NCBI GenBank assembly: GCA_045596365.1
Contig: JAZOCE010000017.1
Location: forward strand, 1 to 64,000
Direction of reading: 5' to 3'
DNA: 64,000 bases
Source of the DNA: RGIG4079 sp045596365
GTDB lineage: Bacteria > Bacteroidota > Bacteroidia > Bacteroidales > Muribaculaceae
In this document: piece after piece, positions 8,566 to 17,202 of the stretch
How positions within the stretch are numbered: position 1 is the stretch's first letter
Layout of the letters: every line of letters starts with the position of its first letter
Made by a program: the position numbers and the translations under genes
Notes under the pieces: generated by a model
The model's database searches: none
Told to the model about the DNA's origin: nothing
Seen by the model: the letters and a program-made list of their open reading frames with translations, nothing else

Positions 8566-10398
8566 TTATCGTTTATCTAAATCATCATATAACTTCTGTA
8601 AAAAAACTTTTCCTAAAACGAGATTATCGTCATCACATCCAATTGACATATATTTTACTCTTTCAGAATCACAATTATATACCACAGCTCCTCTATCATT
8701 TACCAACCCAAACTGTGATTGGTCAACAAAGAATGCATAATGAGGAGATGCAGGGTTGAGTATATTTTTGCTGAATACAAACTGGTCATGAGATATACCT
8801 AATTGATATAATAGAGTAGCTGCAATATCGACTTGCGATGCAATCGTTCCTATTTTCTTTGTCTCCTTTATAACTCCACCGGCAAAAATCAAAGGGATAC
8901 GATGACGATCAACAGGGTTTTCAATTTCTTTAGCCGAAGGAAATGCGCCATAATGATCAGGGACAATTATTACCAATGATTTCTCCCACTCACCTATCTC
9001 TTTCAGTTTTGTTACAAAATCGCCAAGACAGCTATCGGTATATACAAACGCATTAGCTTTTTTATCTGATATTTCAGGATTATTATATGGTACCTCAAAT
9101 GGCTCATGACTACTTGATGTCTGTATAATAGCAAACTTTGGTTCTTTATCAGTATAATTCTTAATATCACTAATACAACGTGCAAAAACATGGTGATCAT
9201 GAGCCCCCCATTTACTTAATTTATCTCCCAACGGAAAATCCTTATCGGATATTATTTTATCAAATCCGGCTGATACGAGGAACGCATTCATATTTGTAAA
9301 ATTAGCATCACCACCATAATAATAAGTCATATTATAGCCGACTTCTTTCAACGCACGGGGGATAGATGGCAAATTATCGGTTTTTGTTACATCTTTCATG
9401 ATACTTGTTGTGGGCTGCGCCGGATATGCGCTAATGATTGCTGGCAAAGCCCTATCTGTGCGATATCCGTTAGCAAAAAAATTAGAAAACAAAATGCCAT
9501 CTTGCGCTATTAAATCCATATTCTTTGCAATAGGCGCAATTCCACCAAGAGTATTCATCAAGTGGGATGAGAAACTCTCCAATATCACCAAATAAATGTT
9601 AGGACGTTGAGTAACAAGCAATTGTGGAATAGTATCTACTACAGGCTTATCTACAAGCGTTTCAAAAATTTCATCAGCTTTTTCTGAATCATAAAAACGG
9701 AATTGAGTACTGAAATTGCTCTGATGTGTTGCTGAATACATAAAACTAAACATCGGATTTATCGCCGCATGATTCAACAATTGATTTGGACTATAATAAA
9801 CTGCACTCAAATTCATTGTTGATACTGTAAATCCACCTCTTATTGGGATAAATAATCCGCCGGTTACTAATAGCAACAAGACCGATTGCAATATACTCTT
9901 TTGTTTTTGAGCTCTAATACGATATAGCACCGTTTTTAATAACATAAAATATATTGCTGATACCGTAACCACACCAATTATCCCGCCAACAATATACCAT
10001 GTTGACACACTCGCCATCGCCGATGCAGGTGAAGAAAGAAAATAGAACAATGGAGTAACATCAAGACGCATTCCCCAATATTCATACAAGCACAAATCAA
10101 CACAAAACACGATTGCCATCAATAATGATATTATCATGTAATAGGTCAACTCAACCACTTGTAAAATCTTGGATTGAGTCCATTGAGTAATAATTAATAA
10201 AATGCCGGGGATAATACTTAAATAACCTGCCAAAGATAAGTCCAACGGCAGACCATTAATTATTACATCACAATAATCACCTAACGATATTCCCGAATAT
10301 AAGCTATTATACACTATCATGAACAGAGGTTTCTGCAACATGAATAGTAGAACGATTAAAATATATGTCGCAATAAATTTTAATATCGCAGTTTTCAT
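8566..10398 (-). CDS. LTA synthase-like membrane sulfatase-fold phosphotransferase
   Basis: The 610-residue protein has about five N-terminal transmembrane helices (to about residue 200) and a large extracytoplasmic alkaline-phosphatase/sulfatase domain. A metal-binding Glu is likely in VILESFSS, the nucleophile Thr in NGYRTDRALPA and a metal ligand pair in PDHYG. LtaS-family enzymes move phosphoglycerol from phosphatidylglycerol, and relatives move phosphoethanolamine. In Gram-negative Bacteroidota the substrate is not known to me. The start at 10398 gives a clean membrane N terminus, but ATG at 10410 is possible. A frame opening at 10428 is a TTG inside a TAATTTTG -7-like box (10426-10433). 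It is followed by a PAP2 phosphatase gene. Confidence 0.85.
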   Translation of the reverse strand: MKTAILKFIATYILIVLLFMLQKPLFMIVYNSLYSGISLGDYCDVIINGLPLDLSLAGYLSIIPGILLIITQWTQSKILQVVELTYYMIISLLMAIVFCVDLCLYEYWGMRLDVTPLFYFLSSPASAMASVSTWYIVGGIIGVVTVSAIYFMLLKTVLYRIRAQKQKSILQSVLLLLVTGGLFIPIRGGFTVSTMNLSAVYYSPNQLLNHAAINPMFSFMYSATHQSNFSTQFRFYDSEKADEIFETLVDKPVVDTIPQLLVTQRPNIYLVILESFSSHLMNTLGGIAPIAKNMDLIAQDGILFSNFFANGYRTDRALPAIISAYPAQPTTSIMKDVTKTDNLPSIPRALKEVGYNMTYYYGGDANFTNMNAFLVSAGFDKIISDKDFPLGDKLSKWGAHDHHVFARCISDIKNYTDKEPKFAIIQTSSSHEPFEVPYNNPEISDKKANAFVYTDSCLGDFVTKLKEIGEWEKSLVIIVPDHYGAFPSAKEIENPVDRHRIPLIFAGGVIKETKKIGTIASQVDIAATLLYQLGISHDQFVFSKNILNPASPHYAFFVDQSQFGLVNDRGAVVYNCDSERVKYMSIGCDDDNLVLGKVFLQKLYDDLDKR

Positions 10399-10492
10399 GG
10401 ATTCTTGCATTTTCCAAATTGTCTGCAAAATTAATCCATTTATCCAAAACAGCCTAATATATTAGCAATTATTCTGATTTTATTGGTCAAAA

Positions 10493-10519
10493 AACGCCCT
10501 TTGGAGTCCAAAGGGCGTT
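10493..10519 (-). terminator. Rho-independent terminator of the Sel1 gene
   Basis: Arms 10493-10504 and 10508-10519 (AACGCCCTTTGG / CCAAAGGGCGTT) form a 12-bp stem with a 3-base loop. On the minus strand the stem runs directly into a T-run. Confidence 0.88.
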
Positions 10520-10540
10520 ATATCTGATTTATTTTTTTTG

Positions 10541-11143
10541 CTAGAACCATAGTAACCAGTCGAACAATCCTAAAACCCAATCATATTCATCATAATCATC
10601 GTTAGTAGTAGTCGTTCCTTCTTTTTTTATTCGTTCTGACCACTTTTTATTAGGATCATAGCCATTTTCACGAGCTTTTTTATTCCAATAATCAGCTTGA
10701 GATAAATTTTTTGCCACACCTAACCCATTCTCATAACACACAGCTAAAAAAGCCTGCCCTACCTCCTGATTTCTATCTGCGGCTTTACGAAACCATGACA
10801 CTGCTTTTTGATAGTCCTGTGCTACAAAAATGCCATCGGCATAACATGCTCCAAGATGTACCCATGCAATAGGATTGTCTTGGCGCGATGCTTTTGAAAA
10901 CCATTCAAAAGCCAATCTGTCGTTTTGATACACTCCTTCTCCAAGTTTGTAACAACGTCCAAGGCTCACCTGCGCCATAGAATGATCTAAATTAGCAGCT
11001 ACCTCAAAATGTTTTACTGCTTCTTTGTATTCACCATTTTTATAAAAATCAACTCCGGTATTATATATTTCAGTTGCATCTTGCGCTGACAAAGAAATAC
11101 TAATACCAATAAATAAGACTAACAATAAACTACGGAATTTCAT
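10541..11143 (-). CDS. Secreted Sel1-repeat protein
   Basis: The 200-residue protein has an N-terminal signal peptide ending in LSAQ (about residue 21). A tandem of Sel1/TPR-like helix pairs follows, seen in repeats such as QVSLGRCYKLGEGVYQN, WVHLGACYADGI and FLAVCYENGLGVAKN, with about 36-residue periodicity. The C-terminal tail is acidic and ends in a hydrophobic Trp-rich patch. Sel1 repeats act as protein-protein scaffolds, and the location should be periplasm or cell surface. It has its own terminator and no functionally linked neighbour, so its partner is unknown. Confidence 0.8.
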   Translation of the reverse strand: MKFRSLLLVLFIGISISLSAQDATEIYNTGVDFYKNGEYKEAVKHFEVAANLDHSMAQVSLGRCYKLGEGVYQNDRLAFEWFSKASRQDNPIAWVHLGACYADGIFVAQDYQKAVSWFRKAADRNQEVGQAFLAVCYENGLGVAKNLSQADYWNKKARENGYDPNKKWSERIKKEGTTTTNDDYDEYDWVLGLFDWLLWF

Positions 11144-11172
11144 ATAGTTATAAATTTATACAGATACAAAAA

Positions 11173-11202
11173 TGTCGTGATGCTTATAACAACATCACGA
11201 CA
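11173..11202 (-). terminator. Rho-independent terminator of the M3 peptidase gene
   Basis: Arms 11173-11182 (TGTCGTGATG) and 11193-11202 pair over 10 bp. On the minus strand a T5 run follows. Confidence 0.8.
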
Positions 11203-11237
11203 AATTTATAAAATTTTCATAAAATTATAAAGCTTTT

Positions 11238-13343
11238 TTATTTTTTAATTCCGTCTCTCACTAAGAGTGCATCAATTGTTGCATCTTGGCCACGGAAACG
11301 GCGATAAAGTTCTGCAGGATGTTCAGTTCCTCCCTTCATCAAAATATTTGTGCGGAATGAGTCAGCTGAAGACTTATCATAAATTCCATTATTCAAGAAT
11401 ACAGAGAACGCATCGGCATCAAGAACTTCAGCCCACTTATAGCTATAATAACCCGCAGCGTAACCACCTGAAAATATGTGATTAAATTGTGGAGAGAATA
11501 AGCATCCATCTACAATAGGGAACATTTGAACTGATTCAGAGGCTTTTGTTTCAAATGCAACAGCATCCTCTACAGGAGCAGTAATTGTATGCCATGCCAT
11601 ATCAACCAAGCCAAAATTCAATTGACGCAAGCAAGCATAAGCTACTCCAAATTGAGATGATGCGATTACTTTATCTACAAGTTCTTGAGGGATAGACTCT
11701 CCTGTTTCATAATGTTTAGCGAAACCATCCAAAAATTCTTTCTGAGTCAAGAAGTTTTCATTGAATTGTGATGGCAATTCGACAAAATCACGATATACTG
11801 CTGTCCCTGACAATGATGAATATTTTGTATTTGCAAGCAATCCGTGAAGTGCATGTCCAAATTCATGCAAGAATGTTTCTACCTCATAGAAAGTCAATAG
11901 AGATGGCTTGTTACCTGTTGGTTTAGTAAAGTTCATTACAATAGAAACATGAGGACGAATGTTTTCACCTTCAGCGGTAATTGATTGATCTTTAAAGCCT
12001 GTCATCCAAGCACCGGGGCGTTTGCTTTCGCGTGGGAAGAAATCAGTATATATCATACCAATATATTCTCCCATTGAATCTGTTACCTCAAATGCTGTTA
12101 CATCAGGATGATAAACCTCAACATCATCAGTTTTTGTAAAATTAATACCATATAATTTTGTTGCAAGACCAAACACACCATCAATCACATTATTCAACTC
12201 AAAATATGGGCGAAGTTCCTCTTCATTATAGCTATACTTTTGATTTTTAAGTTTATTTGAGTAATAGCTGTAATCCCAAGCATTAAGAGTAACTGGCTTG
12301 CCTTCAATCTCCGATGCATATTTAGTAATTTCGTCAAATTCAACCAATTGTGCAGGACGATATGCATCACGCAAGTTGTTCAATAGATTGTAAACATTTT
12401 CAGGAGTTTCAGCCATTGTACGCTCCAAGCTATATGCCGCATAAGTCTCTTTTCCAAACAAATTAGCTATTTGTCGTCTGATTTCAACAATACGTTTCAT
12501 CACATCAACATTAGAAAATTCTCCTTGTTGATTGCGACCATTATACAATCTATACATTTTTTCGCGTAAATCTTGGCGAGAAGAGTATTTCATAAATGCC
12601 ATGTAAGTAGGTTGAGCAAGAGTGAACAAATATTCACCTTCACGACCTTTTTCCTTTGCTGCAAGTGCAGCTGCTTCAATTGAACTTTCAGGGAGTCCGT
12701 CAAGGTCATCTTTTGTCAACCATATTTCATATGTATTCAACTCTTTAAGCACATTTTGTCCAAAACGAGTGGTCAATTCCGACAATTCAGCTGACAATTT
12801 GCGATATGCTTCTCTATCTTCACCTTGCAATAATGCCCCTGAACGAGCAAACGAATCATAGGTGCGTTGTAACAACATTTGATCCTCAACATCGAGATTT
12901 AAAGAATCTTTCATATCATAAACCTCTTTAATACGTTGCCACAATCCCTCGTTAAGGGAAATATTAGTTGAATGTTCCGACAATTTTGCTGATACGCGCA
13001 TTGATATTTCCATCAATTCATTATCACTTAATGCCGATGTCAACGGATAAAACACATTCAATACACGTGATAACATTTCACTACTATTTTCAAGAGCTAC
13101 AATAGTGTTTTCAAATGTAGGTCGTGAACGTTGAAACACAATTGCATCAATTGCTTGATTTTGCAATTTCATACCACTATCAATAGCCTCTTCATAATGG
13201 CTATTCTTTATTGCACTAAACGGAGCTGTTCCGTGAGGAGTTTCAAACTCTTTAAAGAACGGATTTTCGTTGGTTTGCTTTTCCATACAAGCTGTTAATC
13301 CAAGAGTTATAAAAGTTAATACTGCAAAAACTACTTTTTTCAT
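11238..13343 (-). CDS. M3-family zinc metallopeptidase lipoprotein (Dcp-like peptidyl-dipeptidase)
   Basis: Gluzincin of the thimet/Dcp family that trims dipeptides or cleaves oligopeptides. The zinc motif HEFGH lies at about residues 493-497 within FLHEFGHALHGLL. The downstream segment FSGGYAAGYYSYKWAEVL, with the substrate-binding Tyr cluster, is characteristic of Dcp. A lipoprotein signal peptide ends in LTAC (Cys19), so the enzyme is anchored in the envelope, unlike cytoplasmic E. coli Dcp. At 701 residues it has the normal length. A full consensus promoter lies just upstream at the end of the TPR gene, so it is transcribed independently. A role in recycling exogenous peptides is inferred. 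Confidence 0.93.
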   Translation of the reverse strand: MKKVVFAVLTFITLGLTACMEKQTNENPFFKEFETPHGTAPFSAIKNSHYEEAIDSGMKLQNQAIDAIVFQRSRPTFENTIVALENSSEMLSRVLNVFYPLTSALSDNELMEISMRVSAKLSEHSTNISLNEGLWQRIKEVYDMKDSLNLDVEDQMLLQRTYDSFARSGALLQGEDREAYRKLSAELSELTTRFGQNVLKELNTYEIWLTKDDLDGLPESSIEAAALAAKEKGREGEYLFTLAQPTYMAFMKYSSRQDLREKMYRLYNGRNQQGEFSNVDVMKRIVEIRRQIANLFGKETYAAYSLERTMAETPENVYNLLNNLRDAYRPAQLVEFDEITKYASEIEGKPVTLNAWDYSYYSNKLKNQKYSYNEEELRPYFELNNVIDGVFGLATKLYGINFTKTDDVEVYHPDVTAFEVTDSMGEYIGMIYTDFFPRESKRPGAWMTGFKDQSITAEGENIRPHVSIVMNFTKPTGNKPSLLTFYEVETFLHEFGHALHGLLANTKYSSLSGTAVYRDFVELPSQFNENFLTQKEFLDGFAKHYETGESIPQELVDKVIASSQFGVAYACLRQLNFGLVDMAWHTITAPVEDAVAFETKASESVQMFPIVDGCLFSPQFNHIFSGGYAAGYYSYKWAEVLDADAFSVFLNNGIYDKSSADSFRTNILMKGGTEHPAELYRRFRGQDATIDALLVRDGIKK

Positions 13344-13373
13344 ATATAAATATGTGATAAAATTATTTTACCG

Positions 13374-13404
13374 CAAAGATACGATATTATGCGATGTCGT
13401 CAAA
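13374..13404 (-). promoter_or_regulatory. Bacteroidota-type promoter for the M3 peptidase gene
   Basis: Read on the minus strand: TTTG (13404-13401), 19 bases, TATCTTTG (13381-13374). The start codon at 13343 is 30 bases downstream. The upstream element lies just outside the stop codon of the TPR gene (13406). Confidence 0.8.
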
Positions 13405-13405
13405 A

Positions 13406-15619
13406 TCAATCAGTTATTGAATATCGAACAGCATCAATTACAAATGGTATAATATCATCTTTTATTCCTAATTTGCCAAAATATTGAGCATCTGCACTAA
13501 TAGCATTTATAAAGTTTTGCTGATTGTTATTATCTGATTTTATGCTTTTTTTATAACACTCAACGGCCCCTTTATAATCTCCTATTGCAAGATGTAGATG
13601 ACCATAATTTAAATAATCAGTCGCATCAGGATTACCTTCTATTATCTTTTTATAATATGTCTGACTTTGCTCAAAATCATTTGATAATAAAGAACACCAT
13701 GCAATAGGACGCCATGCCCTTGTCGATTTTTCATCAAGAAATTCAACCTTATAGTAATACTTTAATGCTTCCTCGTATTTTTCTTGTATCAAATAACAAT
13801 GGCCCATACTCATCGCCACCGACAAATTCTCAAAATCAGCATCTTCAACTCGTTTATAATAATCTAACGCTTTAGATACATTTCCAAGTTGTTTATGACA
13901 ATGAGCAATATGTCGCAATGTCCACACATTTTCAGAATTTAGTAATTCTGATTGCTCATAGTAAGTCAAGGACTCAGAAATCATACCTTGCTGTTGCATT
14001 GCATATCCCATTTTTTGAAACAATTGTGCTGAAGGTGGCATCTTTGTCGAAAGTATATCAAACACCTTAAAAGCCTCTTTATAATACTTACGTTTAAAAT
14101 AGAACTCACCCACCAAAGACAAGAAATTGACATCTGAAAATTCGTCTGATAACAATAAATTCTCCGCAAAATCTCGAATATTCTTAAATGGGTCTTCAAA
14201 ATCCTCTTTATATCTATATAGTTTAAAGAAACGATAGATATCTTGAATATATTTATTGGCTTTGTTTTCACGTGCTTTGTCGACTGCTAACAAATCGGCA
14301 TTTCGCAATTCTGCAATATTCACATTTTGATCATTAATTTGCGACATCATCATTGATCGCTGAGATTCAGGAATTGATCGCATTGTCAATGCAAATGAAT
14401 ACTTATCGGAATTACACAAGAACGGCGATGAAGATATCAATTCTCCTACAACGCTATCATTTTCACCAAGCGCACTCACCACCTCGCTATGCTCTACATC
14501 AAACGGAAGAAACCAATTAGCCACCTTTGCAAAGAACGGATAGGATTTAAGCTGTGCAAATGTGCTCATAAACACATCACTACCCTCTTCTTGCATTTCT
14601 GTCAGTTCCTTCATTTTGTTGGCAATTCCTGAATTTTCAAGGATTTCTTGCCACTCCGGATTTTCATCCATTGAGGATAAATCAATTACACTCATGTTAT
14701 CATTTATCTTTTTAGATAAATCGGGGCGAAATTTCATCATTTCAGGTAATAATTCTTCTTGCATCTTGCGACTCACACGCTCTGTGTCAAATGATTTAAC
14801 AAGTTGCATATATACCATCTTTACATCCTTGTACCATTGAGGCATATCCTTGAGTACATCTATCTGATTGAATATTTTTTTATCAGTTATTCTATCATTA
14901 TACTTAATAAGAGTAATAACTATAGCACACAAAGCATTAATTACAATCTTTGCATCTCCTTGTTGATATATATTCAATAATATCTTTAATCTTGCATCAT
15001 CATAATACTCCATTAGTCCCAAAAACAATGCTGAGATTAATAATTGTTTGAAATATGCCGGATATATTTTAGATACCATAGCTTCAGAAATAGCTGTCTC
15101 ATCCTCGATTGACAAAGGATAAGTGACCCATATTTTGTCAAAAACATCTATTGCGAGAGTTTCGAGAGCCAATTTTTTCGCTCGCTTGTTTTGTGCATCA
15201 TTTTCGCCATCAACAGCGAAATCAAACATTGACAGTTGATTGCATTTTTCAGCATAATCAGCAAGCATTTGTGAGATTGTAACCCCGCGTTGCATCTCCT
15301 TAAATCGGAGTGTCGAAAAATATATCGATGTCGATTGCTCTTTTTTCAGAGTCTCTCTTATTATCACATCAAGAATTTGGTATATCGATGACACAATTCC
15401 TGCATATACAGCCTCTCTGTTAGGATCTTCAATGCCTTCGATTGAATACTTCAACATCATTAAATAGGATTCTTCAACGCATCTGATATTTTCACTCAAA
15501 TCCCATGAGTTCAATGACTCAGCCAATGATTTTAAATTCTTAAATGTATCATTCAATCTGCGAGATTTAAGACTCTTAACAACCACTTCTCTGATATTAT
15601 TCAGCTCTTTTTTTGTCAT
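13406..15619 (-). CDS. Large TPR-repeat cytoplasmic protein, function unknown
   Basis: The product has 737 residues and no signal peptide or membrane segment. The N-terminal two thirds is helical without a family I recognise. The C-terminal third has at least five TPR units, for example YKEAFKVFDILS, SESLTYYEQSELL, SKALDYYKRVEDA, EEALKYYYKVEFL and KGAVECYKKSIKS. TPR arrays bind partner peptides, so this is probably a scaffold or adaptor. The ATG at 15619 was preferred over an in-frame TTG at 15631. It stands alone, with tRNA-Ser divergent upstream and a peptidase downstream under a separate promoter. No specific function can be assigned. Confidence 0.75.
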   Translation of the reverse strand: MTKKELNNIREVVVKSLKSRRLNDTFKNLKSLAESLNSWDLSENIRCVEESYLMMLKYSIEGIEDPNREAVYAGIVSSIYQILDVIIRETLKKEQSTSIYFSTLRFKEMQRGVTISQMLADYAEKCNQLSMFDFAVDGENDAQNKRAKKLALETLAIDVFDKIWVTYPLSIEDETAISEAMVSKIYPAYFKQLLISALFLGLMEYYDDARLKILLNIYQQGDAKIVINALCAIVITLIKYNDRITDKKIFNQIDVLKDMPQWYKDVKMVYMQLVKSFDTERVSRKMQEELLPEMMKFRPDLSKKINDNMSVIDLSSMDENPEWQEILENSGIANKMKELTEMQEEGSDVFMSTFAQLKSYPFFAKVANWFLPFDVEHSEVVSALGENDSVVGELISSSPFLCNSDKYSFALTMRSIPESQRSMMMSQINDQNVNIAELRNADLLAVDKARENKANKYIQDIYRFFKLYRYKEDFEDPFKNIRDFAENLLLSDEFSDVNFLSLVGEFYFKRKYYKEAFKVFDILSTKMPPSAQLFQKMGYAMQQQGMISESLTYYEQSELLNSENVWTLRHIAHCHKQLGNVSKALDYYKRVEDADFENLSVAMSMGHCYLIQEKYEEALKYYYKVEFLDEKSTRAWRPIAWCSLLSNDFEQSQTYYKKIIEGNPDATDYLNYGHLHLAIGDYKGAVECYKKSIKSDNNNQQNFINAISADAQYFGKLGIKDDIIPFVIDAVRYSITD

Positions 15620-15717
15620 ATTATACTCCAAATGATTTTATCTTTTGCAATAATAGCAAAATATATGCCAAAAATCACTACCTTTGCGCAATAAATTTCG
15701 CCACACGGAATTTTATT

Positions 15718-15808
15718 GGAGTGATGCAAGAGTGGTTGAATTGGCTCGCCTGGAAAGCGTGTAGTCGCCAAAAGCGGCTCGGGGGTTCGAATCCCCCTCA
15801 CTCCGCCA
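15718..15808 (+). tRNA. tRNA-Ser (anticodon GGA)
   Basis: Acceptor arms GGAGTGA (15718-15724) and TCACTCC (15798-15804) pair fully. A discriminator G and encoded CCA end at 15808. The anticodon loop CTGGAAA carries GGA, and the anticodon stem has one apparent U-U mismatch. A long variable arm, typical of class II tRNAs, precedes a perfect GGGGG/CCCCC T stem around TTCGAAT. A TACCTTTG -7 box lies at 15679-15686. No terminator follows, and the 3' end overlaps the stop of the minus-strand membrane protein gene. Confidence 0.93.
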
Positions 15809-16394
15809 TCTCAGCTTTTACATTTAAATTAGATATCCATTTTAGATAGTCGGGGTAATTTTTCAATCGTTCTTTATACGGAATTTTTATAGCAATATCA
15901 AATAGATTATCTCGTTGCCGTTCGTTAATACTCAATTGTTCTACATTCATTTTTAATAAATGGCCTATTGTTGCTTCACAATAGCCATAATTCCCGGCTT
16001 CACTTTTTGTCAACATAGCCAATGCAGTAAATAACAAATAACCATATATGTGATTTGATACAAGCTCCTCTTTTGTCTTACTTTCATCAGGAAGTGATGT
16101 TATATAAAGAGTGGCAATTCCGTCATAGGCTTTCCCTATTGCATCAGAATCCCCCTTTCGCGATATCTCCTCAAGATTTTTCAATTTGCTTTCCATCCCT
16201 CGCAAATTTATAATACTAAATACTTGCCAACCAAGCAACACCGATGTCAGCAAGCCCAAAACGCCAACCAGAATTCCCATCCAATCAATAGTTATTGGCT
16301 CGATGCGACATATCGCAACAATAAACGACGTTACACTCATTACAACTGCAATCATCGCAATTACAAAAGACTGGGTAACCGTTAATTTTCCCAT
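15798..16394 (-). CDS. Hypothetical two-helix membrane protein ending inside tRNA-Ser
   Basis: The 198-residue protein has two hydrophobic segments near residues 7-30 and 37-60, then a soluble helical domain (about 65-198) that should be cytoplasmic if the N terminus is inside. I do not recognise the family. The stop codon and last codons are the complement of the 3' acceptor arm and CCA of tRNA-Ser, an 11-base convergent overlap. This could be a tolerated overlap or the scar of an integration or deletion at the tRNA end. Base composition is like its neighbours and there is no integrase nearby. Confidence 0.65.
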   Translation of the reverse strand: MGKLTVTQSFVIAMIAVVMSVTSFIVAICRIEPITIDWMGILVGVLGLLTSVLLGWQVFSIINLRGMESKLKNLEEISRKGDSDAIGKAYDGIATLYITSLPDESKTKEELVSNHIYGYLLFTALAMLTKSEAGNYGYCEATIGHLLKMNVEQLSINERQRDNLFDIAIKIPYKERLKNYPDYLKWISNLNVKAEMAE

Positions 16395-16486
16395 AATTTA
16401 ATTGCTTTTATATAAAAACAACTACCCCTTATAAATCGTTCAGTTCTTTTTTATATCATGTGTTTATTTTATCTTTAACAACAAGT

Positions 16487-16564
16487 TTACAATTCTATAT
16501 TACACACTATCATATAACCTAATACATAGATAAGGACTCCTATAACAATGACGATTGCAAACAT
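16487..16564 (-). CDS. Possible 25-residue single-helix membrane peptide
   Basis: The minus-strand ATG at 16564 opens 25 codons closed by TAA at 16487-16489. The peptide begins MFAIVIVIGVL, stays hydrophobic to about residue 20 with one Gly-Tyr pair, and ends in CNIEL. This is a clean single transmembrane helix with almost no charge. No Shine-Dalgarno or full promoter is visible, though AT-rich leaders are normal in this phylum. It lies upstream of, and on the same strand as, the two-helix membrane protein gene, 92 bases before its start. It could equally be a chance frame in AT-rich DNA. Confidence 0.33.
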   Translation of the reverse strand: MFAIVIVIGVLIYVLGYMIVCNIEL

Positions 16565-16666
16565 AATTGTTTTATTTACTCGACAATCTTTATCTCTTTA
16601 AATTTCAACCACTATCTATCGACTAAGTTTTAATTAATTTTCTCGGTAAAATAAATAGAATAAGAC

Positions 16667-16697
16667 TTTGAATTGCGGTGTGTTTGCTGTATCTTTG
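16667..16697 (+). promoter_or_regulatory. Bacteroidota-type promoter for the Fur-family gene
   Basis: TTTG (16667-16670), 19 bases, TATCTTTG (16690-16697). Only 7 bases separate the -7 box from the chosen ATG (16705), so the transcript should have a leader of just a few bases. Confidence 0.82.
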
Positions 16698-16704
16698 TAG
16701 GCTG

Positions 16705-17169
16705 ATGAACGAAGATAAGATAAAACAATCGGTCAGAAACACATTTACAGAGTATCTGCGCAACAAAAAACTGCGCAAAACTCCTGAACGTTATGCCATA
16801 CTTGACAAAGTATTTGACATGACCGATCATTTTTATATTGAATCATTATACTCGACATTGGAAAGTGAGGCCTATCATGTGAGTCGCGCAACAGTTTATA
16901 ATACAATCGAATTGTTGATTGATTGTGGGCTTGTTCGCCGCCATCAATTTAACAATCAGCCGGCTCAATATGAAAAAATCACAGGAGTAGGCAATAATCA
17001 TCATCATTTGATATGTACACAATGTGGAAAAATCAAAGAGGTAAAAGACCCGGAATTAATGAAGATGATGAATGCTCGCCGATATCCCACATTCCATACC
17101 GCATATTTTGCAATATATGTTTATGGGGTGTGTTCACGATGTCAAAGAAAGAACAAAAAGAAAAAATAA
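16705..17169 (+). CDS. Fur-family metal-responsive transcriptional regulator
   Basis: The 154-residue protein carries an N-terminal winged helix (about residues 15-90). A dimerisation domain follows with the metal ligands HHHLICTQCG and a second Cys pair, GVCSRC, that would hold structural zinc. Fur, Zur and PerR share this layout, and the sequence alone does not say which metal or peroxide signal it senses. The ATG at 16705 is used because an in-frame upstream codon (16678) lies within the promoter. The C terminus is strongly basic (KNKKKK). It is followed after 33 bases by purA, which may be partly cotranscribed. Confidence 0.9.
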   Translation: MNEDKIKQSVRNTFTEYLRNKKLRKTPERYAILDKVFDMTDHFYIESLYSTLESEAYHVSRATVYNTIELLIDCGLVRRHQFNNQPAQYEKITGVGNNHHHLICTQCGKIKEVKDPELMKMMNARRYPTFHTAYFAIYVYGVCSRCQRKNKKKK

Positions 17170-17202
17170 TTATAAACTGACTAAATAAACAATTAACCAA
17201 TC

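Larger units (their letters stand above)
16395..16704. other. 310-base AT-rich intergenic region between divergent genes
   Basis: It lies between the start of the minus-strand membrane protein gene and the Fur-family gene. It holds the Fur promoter at its right end and a possible very short minus-strand membrane-peptide frame in the middle. I see no other repeat, RNA or operator. Confidence 0.6.
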
